Assembly (NCBI GenBank): GCA_036874045.1
Contig: JAZBRI010000011.1
Location: forward strand, 1,736,001-1,800,000
DNA from: Cymodocea nodosa
Taxonomy: Eukaryota > Streptophyta > Magnoliopsida > Alismatales > Cymodoceaceae
Direction of reading: 5' to 3'
Length of the DNA stretch: 64,000 nt
Each line of letters opens with the position of its first letter. Positions within the stretch are counted from its first letter, which is position 1. Shown piece after piece: positions 33,948 to 45,260 of this stretch. The translations under genes were made by a program, and so were the position numbers. The notes beneath the pieces were generated by a model that was not told where the DNA came from, made no database searches, and saw nothing but the letters and a program-made list of their open reading frames with translations.

Positions 33948-34320
33948 TGTTGTGTGGAAAGATCAAACAAACGTGGAGCATCTAGGGGTGGCGTAGAGAA
34001 GAGATCTGCGTGGAAGAGAGGATTGCGAGTGGAGAATTCGAAAAACAATAAATTTACGTGGTTCCCTAGCACGGGTACATCCACGAGTGATCAATCTATT
34101 GTGATTCCTTGCTGTATGGTTGTTGGTACAAAGAAGGGGGAGAACAAAATCAAGGGATGGTTTGGCATGGCATCCCTTGGACGTGGATGACCCCTTACAT
34201 ATATAGGGGCAACAGTTGGTGATACCCAAAAGACAAGTTTGCCCTTGTAAAAATTATCAAAGAAATACAACTATATTCAATGACACATACATATACTTGA
34301 TGGAAGACACACGCATCACA
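33948..34320 (-). repeat. 5' LTR of Cop-T
   Basis: 373 bp. It starts TGTGATGCGTG at 34320 in minus sense and ends CACACAACA at 33948. The same length as the 3' LTR means no net indels since insertion. TATA-like TATATATG is at about 34198-34207. Confidence 0.9.
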
Positions 34321-34770
34321 GGTTGTCAAGCACTGTGTTTGGCTCGGAATCGACCCGACATCAAGAAAGTATTCTCACAGACCTCCGATGGTTGGTGATT
34401 GTAGTGGTGGTAACAATAGTTGGTGTAGTACTTTGGAGAATTGCCGATACTGCCTGTAGAAAGCTCGGTGCTCCTCCTCTGTACACACTGGTTGTCCATC
34501 GATCACACACCCTTTTCTTCTTTTTCTTCTTTTCTTTTATATTTCTTCAGTAGTAACTACTTCCGCTTGAATGGTCAGTTGGATTTCCTTCATTCATATC
34601 AACGGCGATGCTTTCTTCTCCCTACGTGCTACATGCAAACGTGATTTTTCTCTTCCAACTGTTTGTTCCTACAACCACTACAGTAGCATATTAGAAAATA
34701 AATAGTCCGTGGAGTTACAGATAACTCAACGGACTTTCTTCGTTGATTTAACTATAAAACATGTGCATAA

Positions 34771-34940
34771 ATTTAACTATCTGATGCTCAGGTGCATTTT
34801 GGATACTTACAAACTTAACTATCCGATGACTAGATGCATTTCGGATACTTACAAACTTAACTATCTGATGCTTAGATGCATTTTGGATAGTTATAAACTT
34901 AACTATCTGAAGCTCAGATGCATTTCAGATAGTTACAGAT
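34771..34940 (-). repeat. Four 43-bp dyad repeats in the A4 LTR
   Basis: About four units of TAACTATCYGATG...TGCATTTYGGATACTTA (and GATAGTTA). A3, A9 and A2 have two units at the same place and A1 has about one. The apparent repeated peptide reading across this array is a consequence of the DNA repeat. Confidence 0.75.
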
Positions 34941-35621
34941 AACTCACCGATATATAACTTAAATAAATCTACTAGATTTCGACACGTGTCAGCAGCAATT
35001 TAATCATAAAATAAACATTTCAGAGAGTTACAAAGCTAACTATCCGATGCTCAGATGCATTTCGGATAGTTAAAGATAACTCACCGAAAATCCACTTAAG
35101 TCACTGTCCCAGAATATGACACGTGTCCACAGCTATTTTATAAATAAAAAGATATTTCGGAGAGTTACACATATAACTATCCGATGCCCAACTGCAATTT
35201 CGGATAGTTATAGATAACTCACCGAAAGTTCACTTAAGTCATGCATTATGGTTTCGACACGTGTACTTCAGGAAATAATAAACTATTCTTTCAAAACATA
35301 ACTGTTCGGTAATTTAAACATAACTATCTAACATGTTCAGTCTGCTAAACATAACTGTCCAAAATATGTTCGGTATGTTAAACATAACTGTCCGAAATAT
35401 CAGAAAATTCAAATACTTAGGAATTTCACAGCCTGCAACTTACCAACAGTTCAGAAATATACTAAATTAACATTAATTCTCCAAAATTAAGCAGATTCTT
35501 TAATTAAAGCATATAACAGTGCAATTATAACATAATGGCTTAATTCTCATATGATAAGCTAAATATTATGCAATTAACCATCATTTAACCGTTAATAATA
35601 TGCACTTTTTCATTCTAAACA

Positions 35622-36884
35622 CACCTAAAGATTGGAATAGACTAGATAAGAAATTGTTCTTTTCAAGAGTAAAATATTACTATTGGGAAGACCCATACTT
35701 ATTTAAGAAATGTTCTGATCTGGTTTTAAGGAGGTGTGTTCTAGAAACTAAATATCAAAGCATATTGTCTTTTTGTCATGACCAAGCATGTGGAGGACAT
35801 TTTGGTTTAGGGAAAGCTATTGCCAAAATTCTACAATGTGAATTTTATTGGCCAAAACTATTGAAAGATGCTCATAAATACTACTTAAGTTGTTTAAGAT
35901 GTCAACAAATAGGAAGAATTTCAAAGAGGAATATGATGCCTCTAGACCCTATTGTTGAGTTTGAAATCTTTGATGTGTGGGGAATAGATTTTATGGGTCC
36001 ATTTCCTATGTCTAATCAATTTAATTATATATTGTTGGGGGTGAATTATGTATCTAAATGGATAAAAGTTATTCCTACAAAAACTAATGACAACAAAGTG
36101 GTAATACATTTTATAAGAACTAATATAATTGCTAGGTTTGGAATACCTAAAGCTATTATTAGTGATAGAGGAACTCATTTCTGTAATAGAAGTTTTGAAG
36201 CCTTAATGAAGAAATATGGAGTAAATCACAAAATTGTAACATCATATCATCTGCAAACAAGTGGACAAGTAGAAAGTGTAAACAAACAAATTAAGTTAAT
36301 CTTAGAAAAAGTAGTAAATCCTACTAGAAAAGATTAGGCTAATAAATTAGTAGATGCATTGGGCTTGTAGAACTGCTTATAAGATAAGCTTAGGTATGTC
36401 ACATTTTAGACTAATATATGGAAAAAGTTGTCATTTACCAGTTGAAATTGAACATAAAGCTTATTAAGCATTAAAAACTCTGAACACTAATTTAAATCAA
36501 GTTGTTGAAAATAGAAAAATGCAAATGATTGAATTAGAAGAATTTATGAATGAAGCTTATTCAAAAACTGTAAAAGAAAAAGAGAAAATGAAGTTCTAGC
36601 ATGACAAGAAAATTATTCCAAAAACTTTTGAAATAGGACAAGAAGTATATCTTTACATGACTAGACTCCATAACCATCTAGGAAAATTAAGATCTAGATA
36701 GGCAGGACCTTACATAATTCAAAATATTTATTCCTATGGAGCTATTGAAATTGAAAATCCTAAAAATCAGAATATATTTAAAGTAAATGGACAAAGACTT
36801 AGACCTATTTTGAAAATTCCAAAAAGTTCCTTTGGAATTATAGTAGAAGTAAGAGTAGAGGACTACTTGAGCTTTACTAAGTAA
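35622..36884 (+). pseudogene. A5 integrase
   Basis: This is family A integrase lacking the upstream pol. It has [30 protein letters not shown], core [11 protein letters not shown] and [25 protein letters not shown], and the C-terminal basic region ending DYLSFTK. It is broken roughly five to eight times, mainly in its last third. Confidence 0.87.
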
Positions 36885-37231
36885 GAAAAAGATACATGTT
36901 ACATTTAAAAAAAAAACTTAAAAACATAAATATATATATATATTATATTAAGTAAAAATGTCGATTTTATCGAAGGATGGTATCAATTCAACCACTAGAA
37001 AAAAAGAAAAAATATTTAATTTCGATTCAACCAAGGAAATATAACGATTTGATCGAAATTCTAAAATGTTGAAAAATTAAGAGTTAGTCAGACTAGGAAT
37101 TCTTCGGTCTTAACCAAATTAAAAATTATTATTATAAGTATTTTTATTACTTATAACTTTATGGGAGGTCCATTGAGTTACGCTTAACTCAACGAACTTA
37201 CTCCATTGAGTCTTGGATAAGTTAACAAACT
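35622..37231 (+). mobile_element. A5: 3' fragment of a plus-strand family A element
   Basis: This starts abruptly at CACCTAAAG next to the A4 LTR and holds integrase (to 36884). It then has an AT-rich spacer with CGATTTTATCGAAGG-type and GGTTTAA-type dyads, and GTTGAGTTACGCTTAACTC up to about 37225. It stops at the Cop-S LTR end (37232). The first 115 bases are also present, inverted, at the start of A7. Confidence 0.82.
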
Positions 37232-38750
37232 TGTTAGAACCTGATGGCTTACTAGACGGGGGGTGAATGGTAATATTTTTGTTTCTTAAATGTAAATTCA
37301 GGAGATTAAGAATGAATGACTAATTAACAATGAAATCTAGAAAGCACTCAATAACAAATAATGCTCATAGGGATTTTAGGTGGTTCACCACTAACGGCTA
37401 GTCTACCCCCAAGGGATACTTGGGCTTCACTAAGCTTTCACAAACTTACAAACACTTGCTTTAAGGTTAAAGCAAGAACCAACCAATCAAGTTGAGCTTT
37501 CTAGTCGAAGCTCCAACCAACCTATCTCTGAAGTTTTTAGTTGGTGCACTTCAATAAACCACTTGCTTGAAGAAATTAGAGTTTATTGCGTGGAGAGCTT
37601 CTAAACTTGAGTTTGTATTTGCTGAAGATTTGATCTTGAAGACTTTCTACTATATGCGTTGAGCTTGGTATATAGATTCGTATATGCAAAAGCTATCTGA
37701 CTCTGTTGTCTACTGCTTGTATATATAACATTATGCATAACGATCATATTCTCTTCCAACAGATGTATTCTGCTGTACTTATTGAAATTGTAGAACCAAA
37801 TATGGTAAGTTACCGTTTAGGAAGGTATTTCAAGATAACCTTCCAATTTCCTTTGACTTTCGAAGGGTTAGCTATGTAATACTCTGAAGAATGCTCGTAA
37901 CTTACCGATAATCCACTTAAGTCCTTTTGCCACATGAGATTTTAAGTCATACACATGACGTGTCTTAATTTTGGATACTTGTAACTGTAACTCACCGAAA
38001 TGTTCTTGACTATCGGATAGTTAGCTACAGTAACTCTCCGATTTTCTTCTTCTAAGCTTCTAACTGCTTTCTTATTTCTACATGTGCATAATAGAATGAC
38101 TTAAGTTTCGAATAGTTAAGCCTGTAACCTTCCAAAACTTCCTATTTTTCGGATAGTTAACTTTCTAACTCTCTAAAAAATCTTTTAAGCTTATATTTTG
38201 GATTTCTATATGTGGAAAATTCAATGACTTAAGTTTCGAATAGTTAGCCTTCCTAACTTTCTAATTTTCTTTGAGCTTTCGGATAGTTAGCGCCTTAACT
38301 CTCTGATCATTCAGCCAACTATCTTTAAAACTCTCTAAAGGCCTTGTAATTTCGTATAGTTATTCTTCTAATTGCCTGATAATGTTTCTATTACTTTAAA
38401 TTGACTCTTCGGATACTTAAGTTTGGTAACTTATCGAAATTTTGTCTCTTCCGAATGGTTAAGTCTGGTAACCTTCTCATTTCCTTTTTATCACTTGCAA
38501 CAAATTCTGAACTAATTGTATCGACTTCTGCTCTTTTGCTGAACTGTTATATCTAAGGAATACAATTTGTTTCCTCACATTGATTTTTGCATTATCAAAA
38601 TCTAGAAGTCCTTTCAATGTCTCCCTTTTTGATAATGGCAAAAACTTTACAATATATTACATGTTTTTCTCTCCCTATATATCTATATAGATAAACGCAC
38701 AAAGAAGAAATAGGATACAGAGTTTGAAATTGAAATGCTCCCCCTATTTT
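37232..38750 (-). mobile_element. Cop-S: 3' end of a SIRE-like copia element
   Basis: In minus sense a polypurine tract (AAAAAGGGAGACAT near 38617-38633, preceded by TTTGCCATTATC) is followed by an LTR of about 1385 bp. The LTR runs from 38616 to 37232 and ends GGTTCTAACA. The CTAG.CGGGGGGTGAAT block (37250-37267) and the TTTTGATAATG motif are landmarks of plant SIRE/Maximus-type copia LTRs. Only about 130 bases of internal sequence remain (38617-38750), the rest being missing at the joint with A6. The LTR is full of TCGGATAGTTA/TAACTCTCCGA dyads. Family assignment is from motif memory only. Confidence 0.6.
38012..38042. repeat. Hairpin in the Cop-S LTR with the shared dyad core
   Basis: ATCGGATAGTTA at 38012-38023 pairs with TAACTCTCCGAT at 38031-38042 with one mismatch and a seven-base loop. 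More half-sites of the same kind lie at 37825-38480. Confidence 0.75.
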
Positions 38751-40228
38751 CAATTTTAGTAAACTGTAAAACTATTTTCTGTTTTCTGAATCAAATAAAC
38801 ATAAAACATTTACAATACTAACAATGTTAACATTAATCACGATACAAAACAAACAATACAACACTTTAATACTAAATGTAAACATAGATAATTTGTTGTT
38901 TTTGGTATTTTTGTTTCGATATGTTCCTAAAGATGAGTGAAAGGTGAAATGTAAAAATCCCTATCGACAATAAAAACTTCTGTCACTACATGTGATGCGA
39001 TTACACCACTGAAAACTTAATCACTTACAATCTTACCTACTCTCCTTATAGAATCACGAATCAAGAATTGTAAGATGATCTCCTCTTCAGCATACTGGCA
39101 TCAACTCGAAACCAAGGCTAGAAGCTTTACAATCTCCTAAGATATGAGTCAATGCTTGGTGAAAATGGCTTCCCTTCTTGCAACGTGATCACTCCTCACA
39201 GTGGTTGTCAGTCATTGTGTTTGGCTTGGAATCGACCCGACATCCGGAAAGTATCCTCACAGACCTCCGATGGTTGGTGATTTTGGTGGTGGTGTGGAGC
39301 TTCAGGAAACTTCCGATGCTTCCTGCAGTTAGCGTGGTTCTCCACCTACACACACATATAGTGTCATCTTTCTCCTCTTCTTTTATATTTCTTTCAATAA
39401 TAACTACTTCTACTTAGATGTTCGATTGGATTTCCTTCATTCATATCAACGATGGTGATTTCCTCTTCATTCCATGAGTGAACTCCTACATGGTACATGC
39501 AATCATGGTTTTCCTTAGAATTTCCTATTTCTACATTTGCTATAGTGGCATGTTAGAAAATAAATGATCCATGGAGTTAGTGTAACTCAACGGACTTACT
39601 TCGTTGATTTAACTATAAAACACGTGCAATAAACAAATAACTTATAAGTTTATAACACTAACACAACATGTTACCTTAGTGTATATTCAAGTAACATAAC
39701 ACATATAGTTATGCTAACTTAACGAGTTATACAAGTGCAACTACGTGACATAATAAAGTATTTAAATTCAACACGTACATAATTCTAACTTAACGAGTTC
39801 AGATATACAATTTACAATTTTTACTCACTAACTCAATGAGTTCTCACGTGATTTTTTTACACCTTTAAACTTGTAACTTAACAAGTTGGCATGTGATCTT
39901 TCAACAAAAAGAACACTAACTCAACGAGTTGTTACTATGCACCTAAATATTCTTTTAGCGTTTAAAACGTAACTGTTCGGTACATTAAATGTAACTCTTT
40001 GAAATAACAAAAAATTTAGAGACTTAGGAATTAAAAAGCGTGTAATTCACCAATAGTTCAGAAATGTACTTAATTCACACTAATTTCCTGAAATTATGTA
40101 GATTCTTTCATTAAAGCATATAACAGTGCAATTATAATATAATGGCGTAATTCTCATATGATAAGCTAAATATTATACAATTAACCATCATTTAACTGTT
40201 AATATTATGCACTTTTTCATTCTAAACA
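38751..40228 (-). repeat. A6: cut LTR of family A
   Basis: The LTR starts TGTTTAGAATG at 40228 (minus sense) and is recognisable down to CAATTTTAGTAAACTG at 38751. The inner several hundred bases to the LTR end are missing at the joint with Cop-S. Right of 40228 comes A7 pol, so this LTR start marks an insertion into A7. Dyads of the AACTTAACGAGTT type are frequent at 39650-39940. The small frame at 39178-39417 is LTR sequence. Confidence 0.8.
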
Positions 40229-42838
40229 CACCTCCTTAAAACCAGATTAGGACATTTCTTGAATAAGTATGGGTCTTCCCAATAGTAATATTTCACTCTT
40301 GAAAAGAACAATTTCTTATCCTATCTATTCCAATCTTTAGGTGTTAAACTAGTAACTAAGTAATTAACTATGTCTGCATACCAAGACATTGTGTTTATGG
40401 TCCTTAATTGTTCATTAGGAAAATTATCCTTAATTTCAATGTTTGATTTTTCTATTTGTAATCTTAATAAATGATCTGCTACTACATTCTCACAACCTTT
40501 TTTATCTTTAATTTCTAGATCAAATTCTTGCAATAACAATATCCACCGAATCAACCTAGGTTTAGTCTCTTTCTTTGCTATTAGGTGTTTTAAAGCTTAA
40601 TGATCTATGTATACTATCACTTTAGCTCCAATCAAATATGATCTAAACTTTTCTCAAGCAAACACAACAGCTAATAGTTTTTTTTCAATAGTTGTATAGT
40701 TAACTCTAGCATCATTTAAAGTTTTGCTTGCATACGAATCACTCTATGAGATTTTCTATTTTCTGTCCTAGCGTTTCTCCTACAGCAAAATCAAATGCAT
40801 TGCACATTGATTCAAATGGATGGCTCCAATTAGGTGCTTGTATTATAGGAGTTGAAATTAAGCTACTTTTAAACTTGAAAAATGCTTCTTTGAAATTTTT
40901 ATCAAAGTTAAATGGGACATCTTTTAATAAATTAGTTAAAGGTGTAGCTATTTTGCTAAAATCTTTAATGAATCTTCTATAAAATCCTGCATGCCCTAGA
41001 AATGATCTAATATCTTTTACTAATTTAGGTTCTGGTAGATTAGAAATTACTTCTATTTTAGCTTTATCTACTTCTAGCACTTTCATTGAAACAACATGTC
41101 CCAAGACTATTCCTTATTTAACCATGAAGTGGCATTCTTCCCAATTTAGAACTAGATTCTTTTCCACACAACATTTTAATACTCGGTATAAATTATTTAA
41201 ACACACTTCATATGAAGTTCCATATACAGTAAAATCATCCATAAATATTTCTAAAAAATCTTCAGTCATTCTAGTGAATATCCCTACATACACCTTTGAA
41301 AGGTAGCTAATGCATTGCATAATCCAAATGGCATCCTCTTAAAAGCATAAGCTCCATTAGGACATGTGAAAGTTGTTTTCCCTTGATCCTCTAATGCTAT
41401 TGGAACTTGATTATATCCTGAATACCTGTCTAGGAAACAAAAATATTCTTGCCCTGCTAATTTCTCTAGCATTTGATCTATAAAAGGTAAGGGAAAATGA
41501 TCTTTCCTAGTCACAACATTCAACTTTCTATAGTCTATACACACTCTCCAACCTGATTGAATTCTAGTAGGTGTCAAGTCCTAACTTTCATTCCTAATAA
41601 CTGTTAATCCTGATTTCTTAGGAACTACATGGATTGGACTAACCCATGAGCTATCATAAATCAGATAAACTATATCATTATCTAACCATTTAACTATTTC
41701 TTTCCTAACTACTTCTTTAAGGTTTGGATTTAATCTCCTCTCAAGAATTCTAACTAGTTTAGCATTCTCTTTTAAATATATGTGGTGACAGCATAAAGTT
41801 GCACTTAACCCTTTTATATCTGCCATAGTCCATCCTACTACCTCTTTATAAGTTTTTACTACATCTTTTAATTTAGAAATTTGATCCTCTTTTAAATATG
41901 AAGCAATAATGATTGGACATGTTCGTTTCTCTTCTAAAAATATATAGGTTAATTGAGGACGTAAAGGTTTTAAATCTAATTGTTGTCCATTAGATGCTAG
42001 AGCTCCTAATTTAACATTTTCATCTTCTATATTAACCTCTTCTTGATCTCCCTCTACATCTATGCTTTCACTTACTTCTAAAGTTTCAGAATCTAATTAC
42101 CTATTTAATTCTTCTTGAATCACATCATCTAGCATATCTCCCTCATCCTCTAAAAAGTCTATAGAATGTAAGGGCATTTCTAACTCCTCAAACTTTTCTG
42201 GTTTGAAAATGTTTAATTGAGTATCCTCATTACCATATGCTAATTTCAACACTCTATTTTTACAATTTATAACAGCCCCTAATGTTGCTAAAAATGGCCT
42301 TCCCAAAATTAAAGATATATCATGATTCTGATGCTTAATTTGTTGGAAATCCAAAATCATAATATCAATAGAATATATGAAGTTCTTGATTTTAATTAGA
42401 ACATCTTGTATTTTTGCTCATAGGTATCTTATACTTCTATCTACTAATTGAATGACAACCCTAGTAGGGATTAAGCATTCTAATCCTAAGGATGCAAATA
42501 TATCACTAGGCATAACATTTATACCTACACCTAGGTCAATTAAGGTTCTTTCTAGAATGGTATTTGTATGGTACATGATATAACAGGGATTCCAGGATCA
42601 CATAACTTTTTAGGAATTTGTGACAGAAATAGGGAACTACTTTGCTCAGCCAAAAAGACTTTCCTTAAAACTTTTAGCTCTCTTTTCTTAGTACACCAAT
42701 CCTTAAGAAATTTAGCACAAGGTGGCATTTTCTATAGTAAGTCTAACAAAGGAATGTTAACTTGTACTTTTTCAAAAATTTCTCTAATTTTCTCTTATTT
42801 TTCTGGAAATGTTTGTTGTAATCTTTTAGGATAGGGTT
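40229..42838 (-). pseudogene. A7: pol fragment of a family A element
   Basis: Minus strand from 42838: end of the N-terminal region (FEKVQVN and YGRPF-type landmarks appear downstream), then the protease ([12 protein letters not shown] near 42300). RT follows (41280-41830: [44 protein letters not shown]; then EIFMDDFTVYG near 41250). RNase H lies around 40560-40860, and the integrase start runs to GGAGGTG at 40229. The start of the element is cut by the A8 LTR at 42839 and its integrase by A6. It has about ten breaks. Confidence 0.83.
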
Positions 42839-43058
42839 TGTTTAGAATGAAAAAGTGCATAATATTTAGCTTATCATATGAGAATTAAGCCATTATGTTA
42901 TAATTGCACTGTTATATGCTTTAATGAACGAATCTGCATAATTTTAGGGAATTAACGTTGATTAAGTACATTTCTAAACTATTAGTGAATTGCAGGCTTT
43001 GAAATTCTTAAGTATCCAAATTTTCTATTATTTTAGAGAGTTATGTTTAATGTATTGG
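42839..43058 (+). repeat. A8: first 220 bases of a plus-strand family A LTR
   Basis: It begins TGTTTAGAATGAAAAAGTGC at 42839, directly after A7 pol sequence, and follows the LTR consensus to about ATGTTTAATGTA. There the 3' LTR end of A2 cuts in (43059). The rest of A8 must lie beyond A2, outside the window. Confidence 0.8.
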
Positions 43059-45244
43059 TGCTTGGTTTTCCTAGCACTACATTAGAAAAACTTGGATTTG
43101 TTACTTCTGTTTTTACTTAGTTAATTTATCTTTATGTCTATTCTTTCTTTTAGAAGTAAACAAACAACCTTTAATACAATTTAGATATTAATTCCAATTT
43201 GTACTTTAACTGCAAGTGCACAGTGTCTATTGTATCAGTGTGCAAGTACAGGTTGATCCTATAGGGAATTGCTGACGAATTTAAGAACTGTTTGATTGTT
43301 AACAACTCAAATTTATATTCAATAAGCACTCCGTTGAATTACAATTAAATCAACGGACAAAGTTCGTTGAGTTATGGCTAACTCAACGGACTATCCTCGT
43401 GGACTTAAGTTAACTCCATGAGCCTGTCTCTTCTTTATAATATTGCTATTTACAGAGGAATTCGGCCAACCATTGGGCGATTCCATAGATTGTAAATAAC
43501 ATCAATTAAGCTTTTTAATACTAGTTAACATTGGATTTATCATTAAGCAATACTAACATTCAGATGATTCAAATAGTAACCATTAAAATCTTTAAGTCTT
43601 TTGTACGAACCAACTTCAGTAAACTGTAAAATTAAAACTAACATAAAACAATCACAAAACTGATACAGATAACATTAATCACGATACAACACAAACAATA
43701 CAACACTCAAATACAACATACAAACAAGGATAAATTGTTTTTGGTATTTTTGTTTTGATGTGAACATGGAAATGGGCGAAAGGTGAAATGTAAAGTAATC
43801 TCACTTGACAGTAAATACTTCCGACACTACTTGCAACGCGATTACACCACTGAAAATTAAACCACTTACAATTCTATCTCCTCTCCCTATAGAATCGCGA
43901 GTCCATAATTGCAAGATGATCTCCTCTTCAACATACAGGCATCAACCTGGAACCAAGGTTAAAAGCTTTATGATCTCCTAAAATATGAGTCGGCACTTGG
44001 TGAAAATGGCTTCCCTTCCCGCGACGCGAACACTCCTCACAATGGTTGTCAGGCACTATGTTTGGCTCGGAATCGACCCGACATCAGGCAAGTATCCTCA
44101 TAGACCTCCGATGATTGGTGATTATGGTGGTGATGATGGTGGTTGGTGTGGTACTTCAGAGATTTGTGACGCTCATCCTCCTCTGCACACATTGTCCGTC
44201 CATCGATCACACATCGATCACACCTTCTTTTTTTCTTCTTTTCTTTTATATTTCTTCAGTAGTAACTGCTTCTGCTTAAATGATCGGTTGGATTTCCTTC
44301 CTTTAGATCAACGGCGATGCTTCCTTCTCCTGTGCGATACGTGCAAACGTGGTTTTTCCTTCTAACTATCCTGTTTCTGCAACCACTATAGTGGCATATT
44401 AGAAAATATATAGTCCGTGGAGTTACAGATAACTCAACGAACTTTCTTCGTTGATTTAACTATAAAATACGTTCATAAATTTAACTATCCGATGCTTAGG
44501 TGCATTTCGGATACTTATAAACTTAACTATCTGATGCTCAAATGCATTTCAGATAGTTACAATTAACTCACCGATATATAACTTAAGTAAATCTACCAAA
44601 TCTTGACACGTGTCAGCAGCAGTTTAATCATAAAATAACATTTCGGAGAGTTACAGGTCTAACTATCCGATGCTCAGATGCATTTCGAATAGTTACAGCT
44701 AACTCACCGAAAATCCACTTAAGTCCTTACCCAGAACATGACACGTGTCCTCAGCTATTTTATAAATAAAAAGAGATTTCAAAGAGTTACAGGGATAACT
44801 ATCCGATGCCCAGCTGCAATTTTGAATAGTTATAGATAACTCACCAAAAGTTCACTTAAGTCATTCATTCTAGTTTCGACACGAGTACATCTGGAAATAA
44901 TAAAATATTCTCTCAAAACATAACTGTTCGGCAATTTAAACATAACTATCCGGTACATAGTCGGTTTGTTAAACATAACTATTCGAATTTGTTTGGTATG
45001 TTAAACATAACTGTCTGAAATATTAGAAAATTTGGATACTTAAGAATTTCACAGCCTGCAACTTACCGACAGTTCATAAATGTACTAAATTAACATTAAT
45101 TCCCCAAAATTAAGCAGATTCTTCAATTAAAGCATATAACAGTGCAATTATAACATAATGGCTTAATTCTCATATGATAAGCTAAATATTATGCAATTAA
45201 CCATCATTTAACCGTTAATAATATGCACTTTTTCATTCTAAACA
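43059..45244 (-). repeat. 3' LTR of A2
   Basis: About 2.19 kb. TGTTTAGAATG lies at 45244, next to the polypurine tract, and the inner-end equivalent (CCAAGCA) is at 43059. It carries two 43-bp dyad repeats (44475-44570) and G-box palindromes GACACGTGTC at 44605-44614 and 44740-44749. The CACGTG pair spacing (135 bases) matches A9 and A4. Confidence 0.88.
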
Positions 45245-45247
45245 CTT

Positions 45248-45260
45248 CCCCCATACCTAA
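45248..45260 (-). other. Polypurine tract of A2
   Basis: The minus strand reads TTAGGTATGGGGG then AAG before TGTTTAGAATG. This is the plus-strand priming site of reverse transcription. A second, internal box of the same type (TAGGTATGGGGGGG) lies at about 46549-46563, followed on the plus strand by CATTG-TCCT-CAATG (46571-46584). Confidence 0.8.

Larger units (their letters stand above)
28866..34320 (-). mobile_element. Cop-T: structurally complete Ty1/copia element (Tork-like)
   Basis: 5455 bp in minus orientation. Two 373-bp LTRs (28866-29238, 33948-34320), a perfect five-base target duplication GGTTG (28861-28865, 34321-34325), a primer site, gag, protease, integrase, RT, RNase H and a polypurine tract are all recognisable in copia order. 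By eye the LTRs differ at about 20 of 373 positions, nearly all transitions. With commonly used plant rates near 1.3-1.5e-8 per site per year this suggests about 2 million years, a rough inference. The coding part is broken in roughly ten places. The KLNKSLYGLKQSP.QWYKRF context points to the Tork/Tnt1-like branch. Confidence 0.92.
21336..35621 (-). mobile_element. A4: Athila-like element (family A), holding A3 and Cop-T
   Basis: From right to left on the minus strand: 5' LTR (27872-35621, interrupted by Cop-T), primer site at 27847, pol (27791 to 23122), post-pol spacer, and the first part of the coiled-coil ORF, where A3 is inserted at 21335/21336. The remainder lies left of the window. Its LTR start at 35621 abuts A5 integrase sequence, so A4 was inserted into A5. 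Pol is broken in about ten places. Confidence 0.87.
27872..35621 (-). repeat. 5' LTR of A4, interrupted by Cop-T
   Basis: The two parts, 27872-28865 and 34326-35621, make about 2.29 kb with termini TGTTTAGAATG (35621) and CACAAACA (27872). The break is the copia insertion with target duplication GGTTG. The part right of Cop-T has about four 43-bp dyad repeats (34770-34940), more than any other family A LTR here, and G-box palindromes at 34981-34990 and 35118-35127. Confidence 0.9.
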
